This document shows, one piece after another, positions 35,978-48,700 of a DNA stretch of 64,000 nucleotides (the first letter of the stretch is position 1; each line of letters starts with the position of its first letter). The notes under the pieces are model-generated. The model saw only the letters and a list, made by a program, of their open reading frames with translations. It searched no databases and had not been told where the DNA came from. Both the position numbers and the translations under genes were made by a program. This stretch comes from Phycisphaerae bacterium (GTDB lineage Bacteria; Planctomycetota; Phycisphaerae; Phycisphaerales; UBA1924): the NCBI GenBank assembly GCA_014192545.1, contig BJHL01000001.1, positions 186,001 to 250,000 on the forward strand. The letters are read 5' to 3'.

Positions 35978-36261
35978 CTTCTCTCTCCTCTGAACCTTTC
36001 GGCTCAAAAAACTGCCAGCGCGTTCCTCGCAATACGCTGCGACTGCTGCGCGGGTTGCGCAGCGGTCGCTCGAGAAAACTACACCACCAAAGGGGATGTC
36101 GCAAGCAAACTGTGTCGCAAATGCTTTTTTTACATGTATTTACAACATATCTGCGACGTCGCGGCGTCGCATAAAGCGAGCGCGCGAAGGCTTATAACGC
36201 GCTACGCTGGATTGATGTGCCGACGGAGCGGCGCGAGGTTTGAATCGCGGAGCGAGGCCCG

Positions 36262-38883
<2,622 letters not shown>

Positions 38884-39522
38884 GAAAGGCGAAAAGCGGG
38901 AAAACGAAAAACGAAAATGGGGGCAGTGGACTTTTTGGCAGGCGGTTTTGCTGGCACGGGCTCAAGAAGCGTGGTATACTGCTTTGGGCTTAGCGGCTTG
39001 TTCCGCTGGGACGCGAACGACGAATTTGCGAATTGGGCCGCAATCGATCACGTTTCTGCAAGCCCGCACCTTCCCGCACACAATCTGAAGTTTCGAACAG
39101 CCACGATGTGGTTGTGCGGCTCTGGCGATTTTGGACAGGATGGGAAAGCGTCTGGTGCATCAGGTGGCCGAATTTGCACTCGGCTTGATTCATGATTCGA
39201 TTCATGATTCGATTCATGGATCGATTCATGGTTGGGGGCGTGACTGACGCATGCATATGCAAGATGGGCTTGGTTTGCATTGAATTTGTTACATGACCCT
39301 CGAATAACGTCAGTTCTGGTTTGTCGTCATCTGATGATGACTGCATCGCTCACAGATATTTACCCACAGATCCGCCAATTGTGTTGCGTTCGGTTTGCAT
39401 GCGTTGGGCAACAGGCCTGATGTGATGAAGCCGCTGAAAGTGTCGGTTCTTCTGCGTCGCGTTTTCTCGCGCGATTGCCTTCCTCTTACTGATTTTGATT
39501 TTCGCTACTGAGAAAGTTCACC
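38884..39522. other. long 5' flank of rho with a 12-bp tandem repeat
   Basis: 639 bases without a convincing gene. At 39187-39234 there are four tandem copies of a 12-mer (gattcatgattc twice, then two variants). A t/c-rich stretch precedes the rho start. The region probably holds the rho promoter and leader. Confidence 0.5.
39187..39234. repeat. 12-bp tandem repeat, four copies
   Basis: gattcatgattc x2, gattcatggatc, gattcatggttg. Each unit contains the palindrome-like gattcatg core. Confidence 0.9.
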
Positions 39523-41889
39523 ATGCCACGTGCAAGCCAATCCGTCGATGACAAGGGCAAGGGCGACAGTAAAGCCAAGACCACGCGCAAGAAGGCTGTG
39601 AAGGCTGAGGATGCGGTGGAAGCGAAGCCTGAGAAGGCGGAGCGTGCGCCGCGAGCCGAAAGCCGAAGCGAGGCTCGCGAGACGCGGATGGAGCCCAAGC
39701 CTGAGCCGGTACGCGAAGAGAGACGCGAGGATCGGCCGTTGCCTGCGCCGCCGCCGCGGACGCTGGGTGGTGGTTGGAATGGCGGCGAGCCTCGGCGCGT
39801 GGCGCGGACGGACTGGCCGGCGGGTGGTGGCGGCGGGGATGTGCGGCCGCCGCGGCCTGTGAGCAGTGACAGGCCCAGTGACAGGCCCAGTGACAGGCCC
39901 AGTGATCGGCCTGTTGAGCGATCAAGTGAGCGGCCTGTTGAACGGCCGATGGATCGTCCCAGTGGCGAGCGGCCCAGCGAACGGCCGATGGCGGATCGGC
40001 CTATGAGTGATCGACCTATGGGCGATCGGCCGGATCGCGAGCCGCGCCGCGACTATCAAGATCGGAGTGATCGGCGTGATGACCGTGGAGATCGCGGAGA
40101 CCGTAGCGACCGGCGCGATGACCGAGGTGGCGAGCGAAGTGATAGAACTGATCGCGGCGGCGAACGTGGGGATCGGGCTTTCAACGATGGACCCCGCAAT
40201 GATGGGCCGCGCGAAGATCGGGCTCGGCCTGATGCAGTACGGCCTGATGCTGGGCCGCAGAATGATGGTGGTGAGGGCGGCAATGGTGGAGGCGACCGGC
40301 GTGATGATCGCGGTGGTGAACGCGGGTTCAATTCATACAACCAGGGCGCGGGTGGGGGTGGCGGAGGGCAGTACGGGATGAGTGATCCGTATGGTGATCG
40401 TTTCCGTCGCAAAAAGAAGCGGCGGCGCGGGGCGGGCAGTGGACCGGGCTTTGGTGGCGGCAGTGGTGGTGGCGGCGGTGGTGGCAACTACAACAACCAG
40501 CCGCATAGCGGTGCTCCCAATCGCGCGCAGCGATTTGATCCGACGCTGCCGACGGATGAAGAACTTGAACGCGAGGCAATTGAACTTGAGCGGGCGATTG
40601 CGAACGCTGATCCGGCGAGCTTGGCGCAGACGCTGCATGCCAACGAGTTGCAGGACATGACGCTGCCGCAGATTCATGATCTGGCGGAGAAGGAAGGCTT
40701 CACTGACTACCAGAGCACGCCCAAGCAAGAGTTGATCTTTAAGGTGCTCAAGGCGCGTGCGGGTCGGCAAGGGCTTTTGATTGGCGAAGGCACGCTGGAA
40801 ATCATGCCCGATGGATTTGGTTTCTTGCGCAGCCCTGAGCAGAGCTACTTGCATGGTCCTGATGACATTTACGTGAGTGCATCGCTGATTCGCAAGCACG
40901 GGCTGCGTCGCGGCATGCAGGTGCGCGGATGGATTCGGCCTCCGAAGGACAATGCTCGCAACTTTGCGCTACTGAAAGTTGATGCGGTGAATGGGCGCGA
41001 TCCCAAGTTCATCTCGAAGCTGGTGAACTTTGAAGATTTGACGCCTTTGCATCCTGAGCGGCGGTTTGTTTTGGAAACGGCGCCCGATGAGATTGAGTGC
41101 CGGATCGTGGACTTGGTTGCGCCGCTTGGATTTGGGCAGCGTGCGCTGATTGTCGCACCGCCGCGAACTGGTAAGACGGTGCTACTGCAGAAGCTGACCA
41201 AAGCCATCAGCAAGAACTTTCCGAAGGCGAAGGTGATTGTGCTGCTGGTTGATGAGCGGCCTGAAGAAGTGACGGATTTCCGCCGGAATGTGACCAGCGG
41301 CGTGGAAGTGGTTGCGAGCACGTTTGACGAGCAGAGCCACCGGCACGTGCAGGTTGCGGAGATGGTGATTGAGAAGGCCAAGCGGCTTGTGGAGTGCGGC
41401 GAGGATGTGGTGATCTTCCTCGACAGCATTACGCGGTTGGCGCGTGCGTATAACAGCGAGACCAGCAACAGCGGCCGCATCATGACGGGTGGTCTTGATG
41501 CCAACGCGCTGCAGCGGCCCAAGAAGTTCTTCGGTGCGGCTCGCGCGATTGAAAAGGGCGGCAGCCTGACGATCATCGCGACGGCACTGGTTGACACGGG
41601 CAGCAAGATGGATGAAGTCATCTTCGAAGAGTTCAAGGGCACGGGCAACAGCGAGTTGCACCTTGATCGCAAGTTGATGGACAAACGCATCTATCCGTGC
41701 ATTGATATTCCCGCAAGCGGTACGCGGCGCGAAGAGCTGCTGCTTGACCCCAAGGAACTGGAACTTGTGCACCGGCTGCGCAAGGTGCTTGCTGATATGA
41801 ACGTCGTCGAAGCGATGGAACTGATGAAGGGCAAGTTGAAGAAGGTGAAGACCAACGCGGAGTTCTTGATGACGATGGCGATGGGGTGA
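39523..41889 (+). CDS. rho: transcription termination factor Rho with large disordered N-terminal region
   Basis: The C-terminal part of about 430 residues is a standard Rho: Rho_N helical segment ([16 protein letters not shown]), cold-shock-like RNA-binding domain ([20 protein letters not shown]), Walker A APPRTGKT (545-552), [15 protein letters not shown], the [15 protein letters not shown] Walker B region and the Q/R-loop [20 protein letters not shown]. The first 335 or so residues are low complexity: basic/acidic runs, SDRP/VERP repeats, RD/RG-rich repeats and poly-Gly. Long N-terminal insertions occur in Rho of actinobacteria and Bacteroides, where RNA binding or condensate formation has been proposed. 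This one is unusually long. Confidence 0.96.
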   Translation: MPRASQSVDDKGKGDSKAKTTRKKAVKAEDAVEAKPEKAERAPRAESRSEARETRMEPKPEPVREERREDRPLPAPPPRTLGGGWNGGEPRRVARTDWPAGGGGGDVRPPRPVSSDRPSDRPSDRPSDRPVERSSERPVERPMDRPSGERPSERPMADRPMSDRPMGDRPDREPRRDYQDRSDRRDDRGDRGDRSDRRDDRGGERSDRTDRGGERGDRAFNDGPRNDGPREDRARPDAVRPDAGPQNDGGEGGNGGGDRRDDRGGERGFNSYNQGAGGGGGGQYGMSDPYGDRFRRKKKRRRGAGSGPGFGGGSGGGGGGGNYNNQPHSGAPNRAQRFDPTLPTDEELEREAIELERAIANADPASLAQTLHANELQDMTLPQIHDLAEKEGFTDYQSTPKQELIFKVLKARAGRQGLLIGEGTLEIMPDGFGFLRSPEQSYLHGPDDIYVSASLIRKHGLRRGMQVRGWIRPPKDNARNFALLKVDAVNGRDPKFISKLVNFEDLTPLHPERRFVLETAPDEIECRIVDLVAPLGFGQRALIVAPPRTGKTVLLQKLTKAISKNFPKAKVIVLLVDERPEEVTDFRRNVTSGVEVVASTFDEQSHRHVQVAEMVIEKAKRLVECGEDVVIFLDSITRLARAYNSETSNSGRIMTGGLDANALQRPKKFFGAARAIEKGGSLTIIATALVDTGSKMDEVIFEEFKGTGNSELHLDRKLMDKRIYPCIDIPASGTRREELLLDPKELELVHRLRKVLADMNVVEAMELMKGKLKKVKTNAEFLMTMAMG

Positions 41890-41896
41890 GAAGTAG

Positions 41897-41942
41897 GCAT
41901 GGGGCACTAGGCATTGGGCATTAGGGACTGGGCATTAGGGTC
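41897..41942. repeat. short degenerate repeat in the rho-radA gap
   Basis: Four or so copies of ggcatt(a/g)gg-like words (ggcatgggg, ggcactagg, ggcattggg, ggcattaggg). Both genes converge here; no clear terminator is seen. Confidence 0.6.
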
Positions 41943-41996
41943 GAGGCACTTCGCATCGGCGCGGGGTCTGGTGTGATCGTGTCTCACAGTTTTGGT

Positions 41997-43568
41997 TTAG
42001 CCTAGTTGTTCGAGGGCTTGGTCGACGTTTTTCACTTGCGTGATTTCGATTGCCAACTGTTTGGCAAGCATCTTTGCATCTTTGCTGACGGGGCAGAGGA
42101 CTCGCGCGCAGCCTAGGCGGGCGGCTTCGCGGATGCGTTGCTCGAGGTGTGGGACGCTGCGGATTTCGCCGCTTAAGCCAACTTCGCCCAGGGCGCAGGT
42201 TCGCGGGGCGATGGGTTTGCGGTAGTGTGCGCCAGCGATGGCGAGAAGCAGTGCGAGGTCGCTGCTGGGGTCCAAGACTTTGAGGCCGCCGACGCTGCTG
42301 GCGAAGATGTCGCGGTCGGCGAGTCGCAGGCCGGCGTGTTGCTCGAGCACGGCGATGAGCATGGCCATGCGATTGGAGTCAAGGCCCGAGCATTTGCGTT
42401 TGGCGGCGCCGAGGAAGCCGGTGGCGGTCAAGGCTTGGACTTCGACCATCATGCAGCGTGTGCCGGTCATGATGGGGGAGAGAACGCAGCCGGGGCGCGG
42501 GGTGTCGTGGGCACTGATGGCGGCGATGATGCCGCCTTCTTCGATTTCGCGCAGGCCTGTGCCGGTCATTTCGAAGAGGCCGATTTCGAGCGTGCTGCCG
42601 AAGCGATTTTTGACGCTACGCACAACGCGGTGGCTGTGGGCGCGGTCACCTTCGAAGCTCAGAACGACATCGACGAGGTGTTCGAGCAGGCGCGGGCCGG
42701 CGAGTTGACCGTCTTTGGTGACGTGACCAACGAGAACGACGGCGATGTTGGCCATCTTGGCGAGATAGACGAGTTCAGCGCAGCAGCGGCGGAGTTGCGT
42801 GACGCTGCCGGGAGCGGCGGTGATGTCGCCGCGGTAGATCATTTGCACGGAGTCGATGACGAGCACGCGCGGCTGGACTTTGCGGGTTTGCTCGACGATG
42901 CGGGCGAGGTTGGTGTCGTGGAGGAGGAAGAGTGACGAAGTGACGGAGTGCGAGGGGGAAGTACCTGAGTACCGAAGAGACGAAGTACCGGAGGAAACGC
43001 GCTTCGATGTCCCGGCGGCATCGGGGGGCGAAAGTTCTGATTCATTGAAGGCGATGCGTTTGGCGCGCATCGCGACTTGTTCGACGCTTTCTTCGCTGCT
43101 GACGTAGAGGACTTTGGTGCCTTGGCTGGCCCAGGCGCGGGCGGCTTGCAGCAGCAGGGTGCTTTTGCCGATGCCGGGTTCACCGCCCACAAGTACGGCG
43201 CTGCCGGGAACAAGGCCAGCGATGGTGACGTTGTTGACGAGTGATGTGCCGAGGGTGCGATCAAATTCGCGAAGGCTCGTGGGCATTCGTTCGACGGTTG
43301 CGGGAGCGGCGTCAACGTCGGAGAGTGCGACGGCTCCGGTTGCGGGCGCGCTGGCGAGGGCTTGGGCGTCGTCTGCATTGGTTTCGCGCATGGATTGGAC
43401 TTGCGTCCATGCGAGAGCGCTCATGCGCTGGGGGTCTTTCTCGCTGGATGGATCGATGGTGGACTCTTCGAGTGAGTCCCAGGTGTTGCAATCGGGGCAC
43501 TTGCCCATCCAGCGCTGTTGGGTTGCGCCGCAGTTTCGACAGATGAAGACCTTGCGCACTTTGGCCAT
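41997..43568 (-). CDS. radA: DNA repair protein RadA with in-frame insertion
   Basis: This 523-residue protein (E. coli RadA is about 460) has a zinc finger CRNCG/CPDC (Cys10, 13, 24, 27), Walker A GGEPGIGKST (128-137), the RadA motif KNRFG and a C-terminal Lon-like domain (GLKVLDPSSDLALLLAIAGA, GEVGLSGEIR). It promotes branch migration in recombinational repair. Residues about 181-211 (SPPDAAGTSKRVSSGTSS...) have no counterpart in RadA, where the helix after SSEESVEQVAMRAKRI runs into the short LSET-like segment. This insertion is encoded by repeat DNA shared with pcrA. Confidence 0.95.
   Translation of the reverse strand: MAKVRKVFICRNCGATQQRWMGKCPDCNTWDSLEESTIDPSSEKDPQRMSALAWTQVQSMRETNADDAQALASAPATGAVALSDVDAAPATVERMPTSLREFDRTLGTSLVNNVTIAGLVPGSAVLVGGEPGIGKSTLLLQAARAWASQGTKVLYVSSEESVEQVAMRAKRIAFNESELSPPDAAGTSKRVSSGTSSLRYSGTSPSHSVTSSLFLLHDTNLARIVEQTRKVQPRVLVIDSVQMIYRGDITAAPGSVTQLRRCCAELVYLAKMANIAVVLVGHVTKDGQLAGPRLLEHLVDVVLSFEGDRAHSHRVVRSVKNRFGSTLEIGLFEMTGTGLREIEEGGIIAAISAHDTPRPGCVLSPIMTGTRCMMVEVQALTATGFLGAAKRKCSGLDSNRMAMLIAVLEQHAGLRLADRDIFASSVGGLKVLDPSSDLALLLAIAGAHYRKPIAPRTCALGEVGLSGEIRSVPHLEQRIREAARLGCARVLCPVSKDAKMLAKQLAIEITQVKNVDQALEQLG
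42936..43028. repeat. in-frame repeat insertion in radA
   Basis: 93 bases (31 codons). Contains gagtaccgaagagacgaag and taccggaggaaacgc, matching the left arm of pcrA insertion 2, plus gtgacgaagtgacgg words resembling the gtcact repeats at 23474-23506. The second palindrome arm seen in pcrA is absent here. Confidence 0.75.
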
Positions 43569-43757
43569 ACTGCAGGTTATCGAGCCAGTTGGAGGACGCG
43601 AAGGTACGGTTGTGACGACTGCAAGTTGGTCCCGCGAGCGTGGTGCCTCATAACGCAGGCGAGAGCGGTCGATGTTTGGAGCGTGCGAAATGACACTTTC
43701 AAGACATTGCCGCGTTCATCGCGTTCAGGCATTATCCTGGGGCCAGGGGTTGCCGTG

Positions 43758-46430
43758 ATGCGACGCATGCGCGTGTTGCCCAAGTTCATCTTGATTGCGA
43801 TGTGCTTTGCGCTGCCGCTGGGATGGTTGCTGACGTCATACGTGCGCGAGCTTGACAGCAAGATTGCGTTCAATGCGAAAGAGATTGAAGGGGTGAAGTA
43901 CATTTGCGGTTTGGTGCCGATCATGCGGGTACTAGAGCGAGGCGATGGCGCAACGCCCAAGGAAGTGGAGAGCTTGCGCGAAGCGGCAAGGGTAATGGAC
44001 ATCATTGATGGCAAGTATGAAGCACTGCTGCAAACCAGCGGGCGCTGGACGACCATCAGTGCGAAGCTGACGACGGTGAATCCGCGTGAATATGGCGAAC
44101 TGCTGGGAGAAGTCAGTTCGCTGGTTGCACACGTGGGTGATACGTCGAACTTGACTCTGGACCCGGAACTGGACACCTTTTACTTGATGAACTCGATCAT
44201 CGTGACGCTGCCGGCGATTGTGCAGAATACGAGTGATGTGCATGAGCTGATCGAGGACAAAGAGTTGAAGGCGAATGACAAACTGCGAGCGGTTGGAGCC
44301 ATTGAAGAACAGTGGCAAGCGACGGTGCGCGGGTTGCGGGTCGCGACGCGAACGAGGCCTGGATTGACGCCGATGTTTGAGCCGCGCATTGAGGACTTGA
44401 GCGCGAAGCTTGGCATGCTGTCCAAGGTTGCCGAAGTATCGCAAGAGGACGTCGTGGCATTCACGGATTCAGTGTGGTCTCTGTATGAAGAATGCGCGAC
44501 GCAGCTTGAGTTGCTGGTTGCGCAGCGCGTGGCGGACTATGAAGCAACGCAGCGTGTGGTGGTTCTCGTGACGGCCGCCGGCGCTGCTCTTGCCGTGTAC
44601 TTTGCGCTTGCGCTGGTGGCCGATGTTCGCCGAACTGTGCGGCGGATTGGGTATGTGTCGCAGGAGCTTGATGCGGGGCGATTCGCAGACTTGACGGCGA
44701 CGAGTACCGACGAGATTGGCGAAGTGGCTACGAGCGTGGCTAGCATTGCGCAGCGCTTGAAAGTTGAGCGCGACAAGTTGGCGCAGGAAGTTGTCTATCG
44801 TGTGCAAGTTGAAAGCGAGCTGCGCGCGAGCGAGCAGAAAACGCGTGAAATGGCGAATGCGATGGCGGCAGTCGTCATGCAGACGGATGTGAATGGGAAT
44901 GTGACGTTTGTCAATCGCTTTGCGACTGAACTCTCGGGGCACAACGCGAGTGCGTTCTTACATGACAATCGGCAGTATGTTATTCACGAGGATGATGTGG
45001 CGCGCGTGCAGTACATACTTGCGCGTGCTGTCGCGGAAGCCAAGCCGTTTGAGATGCGATATCGCATGCAGATAACCAGCGGCGAGTATCGCTGGCTGCT
45101 TGAACGCGGCATGCCTCTCCTTGACGCCAATGGTGTGTTTTCCGGCTTGATTTGCTGTGCGACAGACATGACCGACGTCATCATGGCGGAAGACCACCTG
45201 CGTTGGCAAGCGGCGGAACTTGAGAAGGCAGTGGAGAAAGCCGAGAGCGCGAACCGGGCGAAGAGCAATTTCCTGGCGAATATGAGCCATGAAATTCGCA
45301 CGCCCATGAACGCGATTCTGGGGTACTCAGACTTGCTGATGGATCCGCATTTGTCAGTCGATGACCGCGCGAGCCATGTGCAGACGATTCGGCGCAACGG
45401 CGATCACCTGCTGACGATCATCAATGACATTCTGGACATCAGTAAAATCGAAGCGGGCGAGATGCATGTGGAACGCATCGCGTGCGAACCCATGCATCTT
45501 ATTGAAGAAGTGCGATCTCTCATGCAAGCACGGGCGCGAGATCGCAACTTGACGCTGAACGTGACGATGCACACGCCCATTCCCAGCAGCGTGATGAGCG
45601 ATCCGCATCGCATTCGCCAGGTGCTTATCAACCTGGTGGGCAATGCGATCAAGTTCACTACTCGGGGCAGCGTAAGCATCGGCGTGCGGGTCCAAGGTCC
45701 TGATAGTCTGCGGTTTGATGTGACTGACACGGGCATTGGCATGTCTGAAGCACAAATCAGCAAGCTATTCAAGCCGTTTGCACAGACAGATGACAGCATG
45801 TCGCGCCGATTTGGCGGCACGGGCTTGGGCCTTGCAATCTGCAAGAAGCTTGCGAGCATGTTGGGCGGCGATGTGACGGTGACGAGTGCGGAGGGCACCG
45901 GCAGCACCTTCACGTTCGTTATCAACGCACCTGCGGCGGCGAATGCGATCATTATCGCGGCTCAAAGTGCCGTAACTGCACCGGTCGCGACACTTCCAGC
46001 GGCGTCAAGCACTTCCGCCAACAGCAAACCGCTCGCGGGTTTGCGGATACTGCTCGCAGAAGACGCGCTTGACAACCAGCGACTCATTGGGCATCACTTG
46101 CGAACTGGCGGAGCGGAGGTGACGCTCGCGGAGAACGGGCGGATTGCGCTCGATGCAGCGACTGCGCAGCGTGATGCGAACACGCCGTTTGATGTCATCT
46201 TCATGGATATGCAGATGCCGGAGATGGATGGGTACACCGCGTCAACGTTGCTGCGCGAACGTGGTTATACCAAACCCATCATCGCGCTGACTGCACATGC
46301 GATGGCGGATGATCGCGAGCGATGTATTCGCAGCGGCTGCGATGACTTTCTGACCAAGCCGGTTGACAAGAGCACACTACTGGCACTTGCGGCGAAATGG
46401 AAAGTACAACCCGCGCGGCAGGCAGCATGA
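43758..46430 (+). CDS. hybrid sensor histidine kinase
   Basis: The ATG at 43758 opens a membrane helix (LPKFILIAMCFALPLGWLL), then a helical extracytoplasmic domain of about 260 residues and a second helix (VVVLVTAAGAALAVYFALAL) with HAMP. A PAS domain follows, then HisKA with [17 protein letters not shown] (His511), HATPase_c ([30 protein letters not shown]) and a C-terminal receiver with MDMQMPEMDG (Asp817) and LTKPVD. No phosphotransfer (Hpt) domain is seen, so an external Hpt is needed for relay. A second, related hybrid kinase follows after 111 bases. Confidence 0.95.
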   Translation: MRRMRVLPKFILIAMCFALPLGWLLTSYVRELDSKIAFNAKEIEGVKYICGLVPIMRVLERGDGATPKEVESLREAARVMDIIDGKYEALLQTSGRWTTISAKLTTVNPREYGELLGEVSSLVAHVGDTSNLTLDPELDTFYLMNSIIVTLPAIVQNTSDVHELIEDKELKANDKLRAVGAIEEQWQATVRGLRVATRTRPGLTPMFEPRIEDLSAKLGMLSKVAEVSQEDVVAFTDSVWSLYEECATQLELLVAQRVADYEATQRVVVLVTAAGAALAVYFALALVADVRRTVRRIGYVSQELDAGRFADLTATSTDEIGEVATSVASIAQRLKVERDKLAQEVVYRVQVESELRASEQKTREMANAMAAVVMQTDVNGNVTFVNRFATELSGHNASAFLHDNRQYVIHEDDVARVQYILARAVAEAKPFEMRYRMQITSGEYRWLLERGMPLLDANGVFSGLICCATDMTDVIMAEDHLRWQAAELEKAVEKAESANRAKSNFLANMSHEIRTPMNAILGYSDLLMDPHLSVDDRASHVQTIRRNGDHLLTIINDILDISKIEAGEMHVERIACEPMHLIEEVRSLMQARARDRNLTLNVTMHTPIPSSVMSDPHRIRQVLINLVGNAIKFTTRGSVSIGVRVQGPDSLRFDVTDTGIGMSEAQISKLFKPFAQTDDSMSRRFGGTGLGLAICKKLASMLGGDVTVTSAEGTGSTFTFVINAPAAANAIIIAAQSAVTAPVATLPAASSTSANSKPLAGLRILLAEDALDNQRLIGHHLRTGGAEVTLAENGRIALDAATAQRDANTPFDVIFMDMQMPEMDGYTASTLLRERGYTKPIIALTAHAMADDRERCIRSGCDDFLTKPVDKSTLLALAAKWKVQPARQAA

Positions 46431-46541
46431 ATGACACAGGTTCAACATTTGCAGACAACGAATCGATATCCACCAATCTTTTTTCAGATATGACCGAACG
46501 TACGAGCAGATGACGGGGTCGCGACCAACGACAGAAAACTC

Positions 46542-48527
46542 ATGAGTTCGACGACTGACTACATCATCTTCATCGCGGCTTGCACGGGCGTGTTTGCGTT
46601 TGTGCAACTGGTTATGCGCCGCACGCATACGCGGCGGAGCTTGCCTTGGTGGTCGTGGGCGGTGTTGGGTATCATTCTCGGGCCGACGATCTATATTGCA
46701 CGCAAGCACGAACATGACAAGCAGCTTGATTTGGAACACACGGTGAGCGGCATGGGGCCCACGTACGTGGAAGAACTGATCAATGCGGATTACTTGCAGC
46801 TTTCGCTTGCTACCGCGCCCGATGACGCGACGTATCTGCGGCTCATCGAAGAGCAGAAGCGCTGGCTGGAACTCAATACCGGCATCGCAGATATCTACAC
46901 GATGACGATGACCGACAAGGGCATCCCGGCGTTGCTGCTCGATTCGGAAACTGACTACAACCGCGACGGCAAGTATGAGGGTGAGACAGAAGCTCGTACG
47001 GACATTGGCGAACTTTACGAGGAAGAGGATGCCTCGCTCCTTCAAGCATTTGAAGGCAAAGCGAGATTCAATTCCGACATTTTCACCGATCGCTGGGGCA
47101 CGTGGATTAGTGCAAGCTATCCGGTTTTCAATGTCGATGGCACTGTCCACTCGGTCTTTGGGATTGACTTCCCCGCTTCGTCGTGGGTTACAGCGATGGC
47201 CGAGGCGCGCCGGGCGGTGCTGCTCGTGGGCGGCGTGATGGTGCTGCTGCTGCTGGGTGTTGCGGGGCTGTACGTGATCATGGGCGAGATGATTCGTCAG
47301 CAGGAAATGCAGAAGGAACTGGCGGAGAGTCATGCGCAGAACGCCCGCGCGCTGGCTGATGCACGCAGCGAGTTTCTGGCGAACATGAGCCACGAGATTC
47401 GCACGCCTATGACGGCGATTTTGGGTTATGCGGATTTGCTGGTGCATGAAAAGTCGCTGAGCGAGGAAGATCGCCGGGGACACATCGAAACGATCAAGCG
47501 CAACGGCGAGCACTTGCTGGGGCTTATCAACGATGTGCTGGACTTGTCGAAGATTGAAGCGGGCAAGATGGAAGTCGAGCCGACCCGGTGCAACCCGATT
47601 GAAGTGATAAACGACGTGCTGAGCCTGCTTGCGCTCAAGGCACGCGACAAACAGCTTGAATTGCGAGCCGACTTTGCATTCCCGCTGCCTGCGATGATCA
47701 CCAGTGACGCCCTGCGGCTGCGGCAGATCATGGTAAATTTTGCCGGTAACGCGCTGAAGTTCACGAAGCAAGGCAGCGTCACGATTCGTGTAAGTCACGA
47801 TGCAACCAAAGCGATGATCAAGTTTGAAGTGATTGACACGGGCGTGGGCATGACTCCCGCGCAGATCGCCAAGTTGTTTGGCGCGTATACACAGGCTGAT
47901 GCAAGCACGGCTCGTCAGTTTGGCGGCACGGGTCTGGGGCTGAACATCTCCAAGCAACTTGCGAAACTGCTTGGCGGCGATGTCATCGTGACTAGTGAGC
48001 TTGGCAAGGGCAGCGTTTTCAGCGTCACCGTCGGCACGGGCGATCTGTCGAATGTCGCCATGCTCACGCAGATGCCGGCTCGTGGCAGCGCTGGCAACGC
48101 GAGCGGCTCGCAGAGCAAGGTTTCGCTTGATTGCAAGGTGCTGCTCGCCGAGGACGCGGTTGATAATCAGCGGCTGGTCAGCTTCCTGCTTCGCAAGGCC
48201 GGCGCGCAGGTGGAGATTGCGGAGACAGGTCTGCAAGCCCGAGACTTTGCTCGCGAGGCACTTGCGAAGGGCGAGCCGTTTGCGATCGTGCTGATGGACA
48301 TGGAAATGCCCGAGATGGATGGCCTGACCGCGACGCGCGAGCTGCGCGCGGGCGGCTACACGCTGCCCATCGTCGCACTCACCGCGCACGCCCTTGCAAG
48401 CGAATTTGACAAAGCCAAGACGGCGGGTTGCGATGACTACCTGACCAAGCCAGTGGACAAAGTGAAGCTGGTGGCGACGGTGGCGAAGTTCGCGGCCCAA
48501 ACACTGCCCTTCCGCAAAGCGGCGTAG
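46542..48527 (+). CDS. hybrid sensor histidine kinase, related to the preceding gene
   Basis: The 661-residue protein has two N-terminal helices, an extracytoplasmic sensor (about 70-215; [30 protein letters not shown]; Cache-like) and a third helix. HisKA follows with [20 protein letters not shown] (His284), then HATPase_c ([23 protein letters not shown]) and a receiver with [10 protein letters not shown] (Asp586) and YLTKPVDK. The kinase and receiver portions are close in sequence to the upstream hybrid kinase while the sensors differ, suggesting tandem duplication with sensor replacement. No DNA-binding partner is adjacent. Confidence 0.95.
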   Translation: MSSTTDYIIFIAACTGVFAFVQLVMRRTHTRRSLPWWSWAVLGIILGPTIYIARKHEHDKQLDLEHTVSGMGPTYVEELINADYLQLSLATAPDDATYLRLIEEQKRWLELNTGIADIYTMTMTDKGIPALLLDSETDYNRDGKYEGETEARTDIGELYEEEDASLLQAFEGKARFNSDIFTDRWGTWISASYPVFNVDGTVHSVFGIDFPASSWVTAMAEARRAVLLVGGVMVLLLLGVAGLYVIMGEMIRQQEMQKELAESHAQNARALADARSEFLANMSHEIRTPMTAILGYADLLVHEKSLSEEDRRGHIETIKRNGEHLLGLINDVLDLSKIEAGKMEVEPTRCNPIEVINDVLSLLALKARDKQLELRADFAFPLPAMITSDALRLRQIMVNFAGNALKFTKQGSVTIRVSHDATKAMIKFEVIDTGVGMTPAQIAKLFGAYTQADASTARQFGGTGLGLNISKQLAKLLGGDVIVTSELGKGSVFSVTVGTGDLSNVAMLTQMPARGSAGNASGSQSKVSLDCKVLLAEDAVDNQRLVSFLLRKAGAQVEIAETGLQARDFAREALAKGEPFAIVLMDMEMPEMDGLTATRELRAGGYTLPIVALTAHALASEFDKAKTAGCDDYLTKPVDKVKLVATVAKFAAQTLPFRKAA

Positions 48528-48700
48528 TTCTTACACGCTCAAACACATCACCACATCGTGGGCAATAGCACGCTCTCGCCCGACGCATAGATCTGCGCGC
48601 TCGTACTTCCTCGCCAGCAATTCGTCCGACGCCCGCTACACTTGCACTCACAGTCCCGCCCGCCCTTGCGCGATATCCGCGCTGTTTGGAGGTTCTTTTC

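Noticed and set aside
36236-36258. ggtttgaatcgc, resembling a tRNA T-arm
   Set aside because: No acceptor, D or anticodon arms can be placed around it; it overlaps the pcrA start region.
38990-39346. A 118-codon minus-strand frame with MNRIMNRIMN repeats
   Set aside because: It is the translation of the 12-bp tandem repeat; no ribosome-binding site or protein-like composition elsewhere.
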